Part shown: in pieces, positions 11,243 through 20,117 of the stretch | Numbering within the stretch: position 1 is the stretch's first letter | Layout of the letters: every line of letters starts with the position of its first letter | NCBI RefSeq assembly: GCF_005818865.1 | Contig: NZ_VBRY01000005.1 | Location: 1-64,000 of the forward strand | Origin: Mariprofundus erugo | GTDB lineage: Bacteria > Pseudomonadota > Zetaproteobacteria > Mariprofundales > Mariprofundaceae | Direction: 5' to 3' | Length of the DNA: 64,000 nt | Translations under genes and position numbers: made by a program | Notes under the pieces: model-generated | What the model was told of the DNA's origin: nothing | Seen by the model: only the letters and a program-made list of their open reading frames with translations | Databases searched by the model: none

Positions 11243-11596
11243 TTATTCGTTGATGCTGATACTCCAAGCCTTCATGCACTGCTTCAGAAGTGAGGCCTCA
11301 TCAGGGCATACATCACCATCATTTTTGGCGGAGCGGTTCATGGAGTCCAGCATGCTTTGTCTCACCCCTTTGGATTGCCGGCTGATGGCAACGATATCAC
11401 TGCTGAGCCATTCAACCATGTCCTTTTCACTATCGAACGAGAGCATTTTTTTGATGACTTGATCCACGATATCGCCAGGAATTTCCATTTTTTTCCCAAT
11501 ATCCCTGATTCGCCTGGCTTCGTAGTCATCGATGTTGTTATCCACTGCTGCAATTGCCACGGTGATTTTAAAAAAACTTAATTGAATCGGTGTCAT
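11243..11596 (-). CDS. TerB-like helical protein (tentative)
   Basis: This is a 117-residue, mainly helical protein. The segment AVDNNIDDYEARRIRDIGKKMEIP (residues 15-38) resembles the acidic D-x-x-I-xx-E-xxxI start of TerB/DUF533-type domains, which bind metal ions in tellurite-resistance-related proteins. The start ATG has AAGGGG upstream at good spacing. Cys only appears near the C-terminus. No partner ter genes are present, so a tellurite function should not be assumed. It could equally be an unrelated helical hypothetical protein. It lies convergent to ccdAB. Confidence 0.55.
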   Translation of the reverse strand: MTPIQLSFFKITVAIAAVDNNIDDYEARRIRDIGKKMEIPGDIVDQVIKKMLSFDSEKDMVEWLSSDIVAISRQSKGVRQSMLDSMNRSAKNDGDVCPDEASLLKQCMKAWSISINE

Positions 11597-11939
11597 GTAA
11601 AGCCCCTTTGAGATATTGAGTCACAATTTTTGCTGCCAAACGCTGCATTGCGTTCTTCCGCACGATCATCAGAAGCAAAGATAGGGCCACAGCAGTGGGG
11701 TGGTCTGTTTTCACGCGTTTCGCACGGAATTTCAGCATGCGCCGAATGAACGCCATGTCCAATGCGACACCATCGTATTTTCGAAAGGCATGCATGGCTG
11801 TCGCTCAGCCCCCCCCCCCCAAAAAAAATTTTCCCCCCATGTAGATTGCCGAAGGTAAATCCAGGAGTGGTCACAAGTGGAGCTCTAGATCCACACGGAA
11901 GCAGGCGAAATTATTTTGCAATACGCTTATAAATTAGGG
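11597..11939. other. non-coding stretch with a homopolymer tract
   Basis: I see no convincing gene here. Open frames exist on the minus strand but lack a ribosome site and recognisable composition. The notable feature is a tract of 12 C, 8 A, 4 T and 6 C at 11809-11838. Confidence 0.6.
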
Positions 11940-12232
11940 GGATGCTGATTTATTGCCCTCCTGGCAAAAATCAGTCCGTACAGACAAAAACGTGACAAAG
12001 AGGCAGGAAGCCGATTGGACGGCCAACGGCCGCCCGCAGGGCGAGGGCATGATGCCCGAGTCATTTTTCCTTTACTTACAAATCAGGCACTTACGCGTCT
12101 GATTTGATTCGCTGCATCCTGCCGCTCACCTGGCGGCGGCAGAGCCGTCCAATCCGGCGATCCTGCCGGATTGTGGCGTCCGTCCATTGCTCGCACGGAA
12201 GCGCCGAATGAATCAGCGCTTCCTTAGTGACC
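11940..12232 (+). repeat. dispersed structured repeat, copy 1 (longest)
   Basis: It starts GATGCTGATTTATTGCC and contains a series of stems: TGGACGGCC...GGCCGCCC, GCAGGGCGAGGGC, AATCCGGC-GATCCT-GCCGGATT, and GGAAGCGC...GCGCTTCC at the far end. The same order of blocks occurs at 22213, 31452, 34908 (reverse) and 49228 (reverse). It lies between the TerB-like gene and a hypothetical gene and contains no open frame of note. Confidence 0.88.
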
Positions 12233-12283
12233 TGCAACAAAGAGAAGATTCACCCATAAAGTCCGGGTCAGGCTTTCGGGCGA

Positions 12284-12901
12284 TCAGTTTGCGATTGATC
12301 TCCTCGATGGCAGCCCTTGCGAGCATGGGGTTTTTTCGGGGGCCAGGGCTTCTCTCTTCGAAGCGTGTCGAGTTGTCTGCTTTGCCGGATCACTGTGGGC
12401 TCCGTGTCCGCCGGTTTCTTTTGCCAGACCGTGTTGTCCATGAGCTGCGTGGTCGCCGGCTACTTCCCCCGCAAAGTGTTGTGTCGTCAATTCCCACTTA
12501 ACTCGATCGAGTGTGTAGCAAACCTCATCATTCCGATACTTGATCAGACGGCAATATTTGATGCGTTTTTTTGAGAAGGAGACAACACGCTCTTTGTAGC
12601 TGGTATCCTCACTGAGTGGAAACTCGAGAAAGTCCAGGTGGGAGTCGTCTCGCAACCTGAAGCTTTTGTTTTGATCATCGATTTCATAAATCCAGTAGCC
12701 CAGACCACTCGCTGCCTTGCAATAGGCGTTCGAAGTTTCGGCAAATGCGCTGCCGCTCACAAAAAGCGCCAGAGCGAGTCCGCCGAAGAAGAGCAGAGGC
12801 TTCCTGGCTGAGGTTAATCCCCAGCAGTGGGGGACGGCACCCGATTTATCGGAAAAATTTGAGCGGTTATCTGAAATACGGAACTGCTGAAAATGCAGCA
12901 T
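12284..12901 (-). CDS. hypothetical exported protein
   Basis: I do not recognise this 205-residue frame. Residues about 31-54 look like a signal peptide (ARKPLLFFGGLALALFVSGSAFAETS), so the true start is probably internal and the first 28 residues may not be translated. The mature part has SNAYCKAASGLGYWIYEIDD and a KYCRLIKYRNDEVCY pair of Cys. The last 60 residues are His/Gly/Ala/Lys rich and look unlike a folded domain, perhaps a read-through after a frameshift. It sits in a region with other damaged genes, so it may itself be degraded. Confidence 0.45.
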   Translation of the reverse strand: MLHFQQFRISDNRSNFSDKSGAVPHCWGLTSARKPLLFFGGLALALFVSGSAFAETSNAYCKAASGLGYWIYEIDDQNKSFRLRDDSHLDFLEFPLSEDTSYKERVVSFSKKRIKYCRLIKYRNDEVCYTLDRVKWELTTQHFAGEVAGDHAAHGQHGLAKETGGHGAHSDPAKQTTRHASKREALAPEKTPCSQGLPSRRSIAN

Positions 12902-13047
12902 ATTGGTTGCTCCATGAATGAATAGTTGATTGAGCTTTCCCTGAATCTATTAGATGTCTGCAATTCTTCATAGACTGCATTCACATCGTCAATCGCGAAG
13001 ATTCGGGGCCAGTTCTTTAGTTGATAGTGTGCCTTCATTGAGGGTTT

Positions 13048-13608
13048 TTATTGTATTTTAAAGTTATCCGTGGTGTTGCTATAAAGTAAAGAGCTGCCCT
13101 GCGGCTCTAGGTTCTTTGTCAGGTCTGATATCCACTCCTGCTTCTCGATCTGAAGCCGCATCATCGGCAGTGGATTGAATGGGTGGCTTTTAAATCGTTC
13201 GACAGTGAGCGATTTCAGGCGTGCATGAAAACCTGCGTTGGGAAATGCGGCAATGAGACCTTTCAGAAAGGAGGCATCGATACCGAAGGCCAGCCATCCT
13301 TTTGAAACATCGATCCAGTCGGCCTTGCGAAATGATTCCGCAAGCCATTCGGGATGCAGTCCGTATGGTGTGAATTTGTGATGGTATCCGATCATGGCTT
13401 CTATCTCCTCATGCCATTCATTAAGGCCATGCTCAATAAGATATTCGCAAGCCAGTGTTTTGGCGTGAGGGAGATAATCGAAAGTGCCATGGCTCCAGAT
13501 GCCCGGATCATGGAAGGCCACAGCAATAGCCGTTTTTTGTATGGCCGGTTCATTCCTTTCGCAGAAGGAGAGGGTGAAATTGAGCACCCGGTAACAGTGG
13601 TTCCTGTA
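13048..13608 (-). pseudogene. HD-domain phosphohydrolase, 5'-truncated at a repeat end
   Basis: The remaining frame reads YRNHCYRVLNFTLSFCERNE, then AVAFHDPGIWSHGTFDYL, then MIGYHHKF. These are the metal-binding His, the HD doublet and the downstream His of small HD-superfamily hydrolases. In that family the YRNHxYRV motif is preceded by about 20-40 further residues. Here the frame runs, three codons beyond the motif, straight into GGCAATAAATCAGCATC (plus strand 13609-13628), the terminal piece of the dispersed repeat, and hits a stop. A GTG at 13587 could start a 179-residue product, but it would lack the first metal ligand. The C-terminus appears complete. Substrate unknown. Confidence 0.6.
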
Positions 13609-13628
13609 GGCAATAAATCAGCATCTCC
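13609..13628 (-). repeat. solo end fragment of the dispersed repeat
   Basis: GGCAATAAATCAGCATCTCC matches the terminal 20 bases of the dispersed repeat in reverse orientation (compare 35128-35147). It abuts the broken 5' end of the HD-domain gene. Confidence 0.75.
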
Positions 13629-13703
13629 TTATCTGTTGCGTATCTCCGGTCGCTACCTTAGAAGGTGATACCATATGATCTATATCATATGCTGAGGCGA
13701 GCG

Positions 13704-14295
13704 ATGTCCTGGCCAGTACAACAGAAGCAAATCAGTCGGAACCGGATTCTTCAAAGTGCGATCAGGCTGTTTTCATCGCGCGGATTTGATGGTGTTTCAA
13801 TTGCTGACGTCATGCGGGATGCCGATCTGACGCATGGTGCTTTCTATGCGCACTTCAAATCAAAGCAGCAGCTGTATGCCGAGGCTATTGATCTGGCTGC
13901 AAGTGATAGCTTCAGTCGAAGGCATCATACAAGCATCGGGAAAAGCGATGGTGCTTGAACTCATACAACAGTACCTGGATCCGGCACATGTGGATCAGAG
14001 TCAATCACCCTGTCCGCTGGCGTTTCTGGTGACTGATGTTGCCAACCGCGAAGCTGATGTGCGCAGTACGTACGGAAAGGCTTTCAAAAAAGCTGCCACC
14101 CCACTTGATGCGCAGATGGCTGAGGATTTTGCTGACAGTCGGAACAGGTCGCTTGCACTGCTTGCCATGATGATTGGCGGTGTTGCCATCGCTCGTGCCG
14201 TAGATGACAAGGCCTCGAACAATCATTGTTTGAGGCTTGCCATGCAGTCGGGAGTTCGTTGGTTGAATGATTGCATGCCAATATGGTTGCAATAA
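13704..14295 (+). pseudogene. TetR-family regulator with an internal frameshift
   Basis: The first part (from MSWPVQQKQISRNRILQSA at 13704) is a typical TetR helix-turn-helix: AIRLFSSRGFDGVSIADVM, then HGAFYAHFKSKQQLYAEA. After about residue 70 this frame becomes nonsense and ends at 13958. The following frame, from about 13905 on, continues as EGIIQASGKAMVLELIQQYLDPAH...CPLAFLVTDVANRE...ARAVDD...LNDCMPIWLQ, the ligand-binding half expected for the family. A single-base change near 13900-13915 therefore separates the two halves. Either the gene is broken or the reading contains an error. Intact, it would encode about 196 residues. Confidence 0.75.
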
Positions 14296-14338
14296 CCAAT
14301 CAGGGAGTCTGAGTCGCTTCAGGCATCTGTCCCGAATC

Positions 14339-16552
14339 TTATGCCCTCTGGCGATAGACCTTTTGCACATTCGGTAACTGCCGGATTTTATCCGAGACTT
14401 TTTGCAGTTGTTCGAGGTCTTCGATTTCCAGCATGATTTGCATATCTGCCATTTGCGTATCTTTATTGGACAGGGTATGAACACTGAGTACGTTGACTTT
14501 CAGATCGGAAAGGATGCTTGTGATGTCTTTTAACAGGCCGGTGCGATCAACAGCCTGGATCGAAAGGTTGATCTCAAAGGTCTGGTGATCATGATCCGCC
14601 CACTCAACAGAGACCAATCGCTTTTGCTTTTCATGTTCCAGATTGAGGATATTGATGCAATCCTGCCGGTGCACCGAAACCCCTTTGCCGTGTGTGATGA
14701 AGCCAATAATCTCATCTCCGGGAACGGGTTTACAGCAGTTGGCCATATAGGTTAACAGGTTGCCTACACCGCAAACATTGATCGCTTGATCATGCGAGCC
14801 TGTGTTTTTCAGCTTGCGTCCGGGGAGCCTTGACTGGGGTAATGCCTGAACCGGATCGTCGAAATAGATATGATTTAATCCATAAGCCAACTGACGGGAT
14901 GTGATATCGCCGCGTCCTACTTTGGCATGCCACTCTTTTTCGCTGTTCACTTTGAAATGAGCGAGCGATTTTTGCGTATCAGGGTTAGCAATGTGCATAC
15001 GTTTGAGTTCGCGATCGATCGCGGTTTTGCCATCCATCACATGTTGCTCGTAATCCTGTTGCCGGAACCAGGCTTTGATCTTTGAGCGTGCCTTGTTGCT
15101 GGTGATATAACCCAGGTTGGGATTAAGCCAGTCGCGGCTGGGGCTAGCCTGATTCGTGGTTAAAATCTCGACCTGCACACCATTTTGAAGTTGCGTGGTC
15201 AGCGGAACGATCTGACCGTTCACTTTGGCGCCACGACATTTGTGACCGATTTCTGTGTGAATGGCGTAGGCAAAATCAAGAGGGGTCGAGCCTTGTGGAA
15301 GGTCAATGATTTTTCCATCCGGGCTTAACACGAACACCCGATCAGAGAACAGTTCTGTTTTAAAGCTGGCTAAAAACTCTTCATCCTCACTATCCGGTGT
15401 TTCCAATAATTTTCTGATCGAGTGAATGGTTTTTTCCAGCACTTCATCCTGTTTGGTACGCTCTTTATAACGCCAGTGTGCTGCGACACCGAATTCTGCA
15501 AATTCATGCATGGCTTTGGTTCTGATCTGAATTTCGACAGGCTTCCCTTCCGGTCCGTACACGGCTGTATGCAGACTCTGATAACCATTGGCTTTTGTGT
15601 TGGCGATATAGTCATCAAACTCGTTGGCAATATAATGCCAGTGGCCATGAATCAGCCCCAGTGCGGTATAACACTCTGTGATGGTATTGACCGTGACCCT
15701 GATGGCCAGCACATCAAACAATTCTGAAAACTGTTTGTTCTTATGGGTCATTTTTGACCAGATGCTGTAGATATGCTTGGGTCTTCCATAAACCCTGGCA
15801 TCGATATCCGCACTCTTTAGCAGCGTATCAACTTCTGTGACAACCTGACGAATATAGGATTCGCGTCCGCTTCTTTTTTCCTCCAGCAACCTGGCAATGC
15901 GCTTATAGGTTTCAGGCTGCAAATAGCGAAATGATAGATCTTCGAGCTCCCATTTCAGTTGTCCGATACCCAGTCGGTTGGCGATCGGAGCAAAGATCTC
16001 CAGTGATTCAGCGGCAACCGCTTTTTGTGTTTCGACATCGGCTGTTGCCAGTTCCCTGAGGCGCTGCACCCGATAGGCCAGTTTGATGAGCACGACGCGT
16101 ACATCATCCACCATGGCTAATAACATGCGTCTCAAACGCTCGGACTGTTCATGACCATTCTGTTTTCCGGCTTTAAACCCATGCAGTTTTTCAAGCCCTT
16201 TGATCATCTGCAGTACTTCATCAGGAAATTCACGTTGAATGATCTTGTGAAACTCAGGTGAGCGTAGCCGGCTGTCGCTGAGTAAACATACAATTATCGT
16301 TGTCTCATCGGCACTTAACTGGCTTAGCAATATTGCGACATCGAGGCTGCTCGGCATCTCGGACTCAGTGTCCTGTGCATGCCACGCATATTGACATGCT
16401 TTTTCCAGCAAGGCGGAACTTTGATAAAGATGCGCTGAATGATTGACGAGAAGGTCGATATACGCCGGGATCGAATATTGCGATATGAGATGATGTTGAT
16501 CTCTAATCTTCTTCATTGCTGTATGAATCGCCTTTATGTTTTCTATATACAC
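14339..16552 (-). CDS. relA: (p)ppGpp synthetase RelA, hydrolase domain degenerate
   Basis: This 737-residue stringent-response enzyme makes (p)ppGpp from GTP/GDP and ATP when stalled ribosomes carry uncharged tRNA. The synthetase domain is complete (YGRPKHIYSIWSKM, FDVLAIRV, the catalytic EFDDYIANTKANGYQSLHTAV and VEIQIRT blocks, about residues 240-360). A TGS domain (VFVLSPDGKIIDLP..., about 410-470) and a C-terminal ACT domain (about 660-735) follow. The N-terminal HD domain keeps its helices, but the His-Asp pair reads LLSDSRL where hydrolase-active enzymes have LLHD, so hydrolysis is unlikely. The start is a GTG at 16552; an ATG at 16516 is an alternative. Confidence 0.93.
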   Translation of the reverse strand: MYIENIKAIHTAMKKIRDQHHLISQYSIPAYIDLLVNHSAHLYQSSALLEKACQYAWHAQDTESEMPSSLDVAILLSQLSADETTIIVCLLSDSRLRSPEFHKIIQREFPDEVLQMIKGLEKLHGFKAGKQNGHEQSERLRRMLLAMVDDVRVVLIKLAYRVQRLRELATADVETQKAVAAESLEIFAPIANRLGIGQLKWELEDLSFRYLQPETYKRIARLLEEKRSGRESYIRQVVTEVDTLLKSADIDARVYGRPKHIYSIWSKMTHKNKQFSELFDVLAIRVTVNTITECYTALGLIHGHWHYIANEFDDYIANTKANGYQSLHTAVYGPEGKPVEIQIRTKAMHEFAEFGVAAHWRYKERTKQDEVLEKTIHSIRKLLETPDSEDEEFLASFKTELFSDRVFVLSPDGKIIDLPQGSTPLDFAYAIHTEIGHKCRGAKVNGQIVPLTTQLQNGVQVEILTTNQASPSRDWLNPNLGYITSNKARSKIKAWFRQQDYEQHVMDGKTAIDRELKRMHIANPDTQKSLAHFKVNSEKEWHAKVGRGDITSRQLAYGLNHIYFDDPVQALPQSRLPGRKLKNTGSHDQAINVCGVGNLLTYMANCCKPVPGDEIIGFITHGKGVSVHRQDCINILNLEHEKQKRLVSVEWADHDHQTFEINLSIQAVDRTGLLKDITSILSDLKVNVLSVHTLSNKDTQMADMQIMLEIEDLEQLQKVSDKIRQLPNVQKVYRQRA

Positions 16553-16654
16553 TTGAGCGCTTTTAAATGCCGCCGTTCGAACCTGTTCGGTGCGACATTG
16601 TTATGATAGCCGTCTATTTTACACTGGATTGCAGAATATTCGGATCCATCGCTG

Positions 16655-17956
16655 CTACTCGATTTTACGTTTTTTTCGTGACTGCCAGATAAACAGCAAG
16701 GCAACGCCAACCATAATGGGGGCGGCAACACCTTTGAAGGGTACCGGATCGAAGTTCAGAGAAAAATAGGCACAGACCTCTTCACCAACATAGGTCAGTA
16801 AGTTAACTGCATAGTAGGTGAAGATGGCGATAGATAGTAGCTCAGCCGCCGATTGTAGTCTGAGTTGCAGGTGGAAGCGGTTGTTCATCGCTTTTAACAG
16901 TTCATGGGTCTGCTGCTCATGACGAACATCGATTCTGGTCCTGAGAAGCTGGCTTGCATGGGCGACGCGTTGCGAAAGCTGGTCAAGCCATTGTGATACC
17001 GATTCACAGGTCATACGTGATGGTTCCAGACGCCGTTTAAGGAAGCCGTCGATTGAAGGCGTTGTCTCCACCGATTTGATGTGCAGTTCATCCAGTCGCT
17101 GCGTGATCATGTTAAAGTAGACTCGCGAGGCCGAGAGCCTGTGATAATTAGCGGCGACCAGCTTCTCCACGTGCGAAGCCAGAGCCGTCAGATTTTCGAG
17201 CAACTCCTCATCTTTATTGCCTCCGCTTTCCGCAATCGCCTCAGTGATTTCAGTGAGTCTTGTATTGGCATGTTGCAATACCCTGAGCAGCGCTTTGGCA
17301 TCCGGTAGTGCCATCAGCGCGAGCATGCGATACGTCTCTATTTCAAGCAGGCGTAGTACCAGACGTCCGTTTTGCGATGGCATAGAGGAGCGGGAGAAGA
17401 GCAGCATGCGAACAATGCCATCACTTCGAATCATAAAATCGCTGATTACCAGTCCGCCGCTTCGGCCTGCTTGTGAGGCGGTTAGTGCCTGCTGGTTGAA
17501 GCAGTTGCTGAAACGTTCGACCAGCGTTGTTTGTGGAGTATCAGTCGGGCAAGGCAGTACGGGGAGATCCATGGCGATCAATATTTTGCCGGGCAGTCCT
17601 GTCAGCCATGATTTTAAAAATGGTGGCATAGGGTCATCTGCAAACGGATCCTGTTGCATCTGATCGCTGACCGGAAACACGAATTTGTAGCGTGTGAATT
17701 CCTGGTGACACTCCATCTTGAAACGGAAATCGCCAAAATCCCGGCGTATGCGATTGCTGCCCTGTTCCAGCTTGTGGCCGAAATGTTCGAGCAGGCGCTG
17801 CAGGTGTATGCCTTCAGCGCCACGTTGTTCGGGGGATACAAGCATGGCAATGTAAAATACTCGTACAGGTGGTGACAGCGGCTCGTAGGGATGCTGATGC
17901 AGCTCGGCATTGAGCAGCTGGCGATGGGCGAAGTTGTCGAGCAGTTCGATATCCAT
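16655..17956 (-). CDS. DUF3422 family membrane protein
   Basis: This 433-residue protein opens with NAELHQHPYEPLSPPVRVFYIAML and has FGDFRFKMECHQEFTRYKFVF at about residues 78-98. Both are hallmarks of DUF3422. The middle is a long helical region with coiled-coil character (about 240-370). The C-terminus has two transmembrane helices (about 372-392 and 405-425) followed by a basic SRKKRKIE tail. This suggests an inner-membrane anchor with the large N-terminal part in the cytoplasm. No biochemical role is established for the family. It is transcribed in the same direction as relA, about 100 bases upstream of it, with no clear link. Confidence 0.82.
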   Translation of the reverse strand: MDIELLDNFAHRQLLNAELHQHPYEPLSPPVRVFYIAMLVSPEQRGAEGIHLQRLLEHFGHKLEQGSNRIRRDFGDFRFKMECHQEFTRYKFVFPVSDQMQQDPFADDPMPPFLKSWLTGLPGKILIAMDLPVLPCPTDTPQTTLVERFSNCFNQQALTASQAGRSGGLVISDFMIRSDGIVRMLLFSRSSMPSQNGRLVLRLLEIETYRMLALMALPDAKALLRVLQHANTRLTEITEAIAESGGNKDEELLENLTALASHVEKLVAANYHRLSASRVYFNMITQRLDELHIKSVETTPSIDGFLKRRLEPSRMTCESVSQWLDQLSQRVAHASQLLRTRIDVRHEQQTHELLKAMNNRFHLQLRLQSAAELLSIAIFTYYAVNLLTYVGEEVCAYFSLNFDPVPFKGVAAPIMVGVALLFIWQSRKKRKIE

Positions 17957-18158
17957 ATATGGATCATCTGTTGCCTGTGGCGGAAATCAATACCTGGTTG
18001 ATAAGGGTTTTATACGGATGATGTGAATAAGAGGCCTTATTCTGGTTATTTATCTTTGAAAGCGAAGTGGCATAGGTCTGCCTTTGATAAGCAGGGAGGA
18101 AAAATATCGGGAAACAGGTAGGGTTGCCTGAATTTCTATTCGCGATGGTAGCCAACAA

Positions 18159-19031
18159 ATGACTGATAAAATGATCGTAACACACAACGGTAATTTTCAT
18201 GCTGATGATGTATTCAGCGTCGCTGTATTCAAAAGCCTGCTCCCGTCTTTTGAGTTGATGCGCACACGTAACCCGGAGCTGATCGCGAAGGCTGATATCG
18301 TGATTGATGTGGGGCTGGAATATGATCCGGAGAGGGATCGTTTCGATCATCATCAGCGGGGTGGTGCCGGTGCGCGCGAAAATGGCATACCCTATTCGTC
18401 ATTCGGTCTGATCTGGCAGAAATATGGTGTGGATATGTGCCATGGCAGTCAGGAGGTTGCCGATGCGGTGGACGCAGGCCTGGTCTCTACGATTGATGCC
18501 GTTGATTGCGGTCATGTGGAGGGGATTCAGCAAGGCATCAGCCTTAGCCAGACGATTGGCATGTTTAACCCGACATGGCAGGAAGATACCTCTTTTGATA
18601 CTGCCTTTCATGAAGCGGTTGATTTCGCAGTGCGCGTGTTAACCCGCTTTATTGCCGCAGCACAGGGTGGTATCAGCGCCAAAGCGATTGTGGCTAAAGC
18701 GATTGAGCAGGCATCCGATCCGCGCGTGATTGTACTTGAGCAATATACGCCGTGGAAAAAAACTGTACGCACCCTGTCTGAGGAAGCGCTGTATGTGATT
18801 TACCCATCGCAAACCGGTGAGTGGCGCATTCAGACCGTACCGGTTGAGCACGGTTCATTTGAAAACAGGAAGTCGCTGCCTGCAGCATGGGCCGGCCTGT
18901 CCGGTGCCGAGCTGCAAGCGGTGACCGGTATTGATGATGCCATGTTCTGCCATAACGGCCTGTTCATTGCAGGCGCGGAATCATTTGACAGCACCATGAA
19001 GATGGCTGTCATGGCCGTGGAAGAGGCATAA
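18159..19031 (+). CDS. MYG1-family metal-dependent protein hydrolase (UPF0160)
   Basis: This 290-residue protein has the MYG1 N-terminal motif THNGNFHADDVFSVAVF (residues about 7-24), then IDVGLEYDPERDRFDHHQRGG, with the metal-binding DHH trio, and IDAVDCGHVEG. In eukaryotes MYG1 is a mitochondrial/nuclear 3'-5' exoribonuclease of DHH-like fold; bacterial members are probably metal-dependent phosphohydrolases or nucleases. Length is typical for bacterial members (about 290). A Met at residue 5 is an alternative start, since no strong ribosome site precedes either. Confidence 0.87.
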   Translation: MTDKMIVTHNGNFHADDVFSVAVFKSLLPSFELMRTRNPELIAKADIVIDVGLEYDPERDRFDHHQRGGAGARENGIPYSSFGLIWQKYGVDMCHGSQEVADAVDAGLVSTIDAVDCGHVEGIQQGISLSQTIGMFNPTWQEDTSFDTAFHEAVDFAVRVLTRFIAAAQGGISAKAIVAKAIEQASDPRVIVLEQYTPWKKTVRTLSEEALYVIYPSQTGEWRIQTVPVEHGSFENRKSLPAAWAGLSGAELQAVTGIDDAMFCHNGLFIAGAESFDSTMKMAVMAVEEA

Positions 19032-19191
19032 ACAGGCGTCAGGGCCGGATCGGACTTTTTCTGCATTGTTGTTGACTTGATAGAGGTGCAATCAGCAGAA
19101 ATTGACGAATCCTGATCAGGGCATATACAAAGCCTGCTGCGATTCACATGATATCATCGCTTCAGTAGAAAAGGACAAAGGGTTCCATGCA

Positions 19192-20112
19192 ATGAGCAAA
19201 GGTTTTGAAATTCAGGTTTTTAACCGTTACGCAAACAAGATCGAGATCGAAAAGGTCTATGGCGATGGTATGGTCAAGTTTGCCTATGGCAATCCCGTCG
19301 GGCGGATGCTTGGGCCTGTGATTGCCAGCAAATGGTTCAGCCGGTTTTATGGAAACACTCAGGATAGTCCGAAGTCGGCCAAAAAAGTCGCTCCCTTTAT
19401 CAGGAATTTTCACATCCGGATTGATCAATATAAAAAGGGCTCTTTTACAGAGAATCCAATTGAAACATCCTATCAATCATTCAACGAGTTCTTTATCCGT
19501 GAATTTAAGGAGGGGCAGCGAACCTTTACCCCGAACGATCATGAAATGGGGGCATTTGCGGAAGCACGCTACTTCGGCCATGAAAATATGACTGACGATC
19601 TCACGATTCCGGTGAAGGGATCGATGTTGCGCGCACTTGATCTGATTGGAAATCGGGAGCTGGCCAAAGATTTTACCGGTGGCCCGCTGATGATCGCGAG
19701 ACTTTGTCCGGTCGACTACCATCGTTACCACTATCCGGATCATGGCAAAACCCTGCAGGCTTTTTCTGTTCCCGGTGATTTGCATTCGGTCAATCCGCTG
19801 GCCCTGAAATACAGGCAGGATATTTTTATCAAAAACGAGAGGCGCGTTGCGATTCTGGAAACGGAGCATTTCGGCAAGCTTGCCTATATCGAGGTAGGTG
19901 CTACCTGTGTTGGTAAAATCGTGCAGTCCTTTGATGAAGCCGGGCCGTTTAAAAAGGGTGATGAAAAAGGATATTTTCTTTTTGGTGGCAGTACCGTGGT
20001 TTTATGTGGAGAAAAGGGCAGGTGGGCTCCCTCTGCCGACATTCTGAATAATACAGCGAAGGGGATTGAGACCTACATCCGGCTTGGCGATGTGGTTGCA
20101 GAAAACCACTGA
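19192..20112 (+). CDS. psd: phosphatidylserine decarboxylase proenzyme
   Basis: This enzyme makes phosphatidylethanolamine from phosphatidylserine at the inner membrane and self-cleaves to generate a pyruvoyl cofactor. The 306-residue protein has YQSFNEFFIREFKEG (about 85-99), the RLCPVDYHRYHYPDHG active-site block (about 173-188) with the catalytic His, and the processing site FGGST (about 265-269), where Gly-Ser cleavage gives the pyruvoyl chain. The larger size and these motifs fit the longer Psd subgroup. The frame opens at 19102, but the upstream 30 residues look non-coding; the ATG at 19192 is chosen. Confidence 0.93.
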   Translation: MSKGFEIQVFNRYANKIEIEKVYGDGMVKFAYGNPVGRMLGPVIASKWFSRFYGNTQDSPKSAKKVAPFIRNFHIRIDQYKKGSFTENPIETSYQSFNEFFIREFKEGQRTFTPNDHEMGAFAEARYFGHENMTDDLTIPVKGSMLRALDLIGNRELAKDFTGGPLMIARLCPVDYHRYHYPDHGKTLQAFSVPGDLHSVNPLALKYRQDIFIKNERRVAILETEHFGKLAYIEVGATCVGKIVQSFDEAGPFKKGDEKGYFLFGGSTVVLCGEKGRWAPSADILNNTAKGIETYIRLGDVVAENH

Positions 20113-20117
20113 TAAAC

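Noticed and set aside
12187-12501. Plus-strand 104-codon frame
   Set aside because: Begins within the end of repeat copy 1 and has no recognisable sequence; composition looks non-coding.
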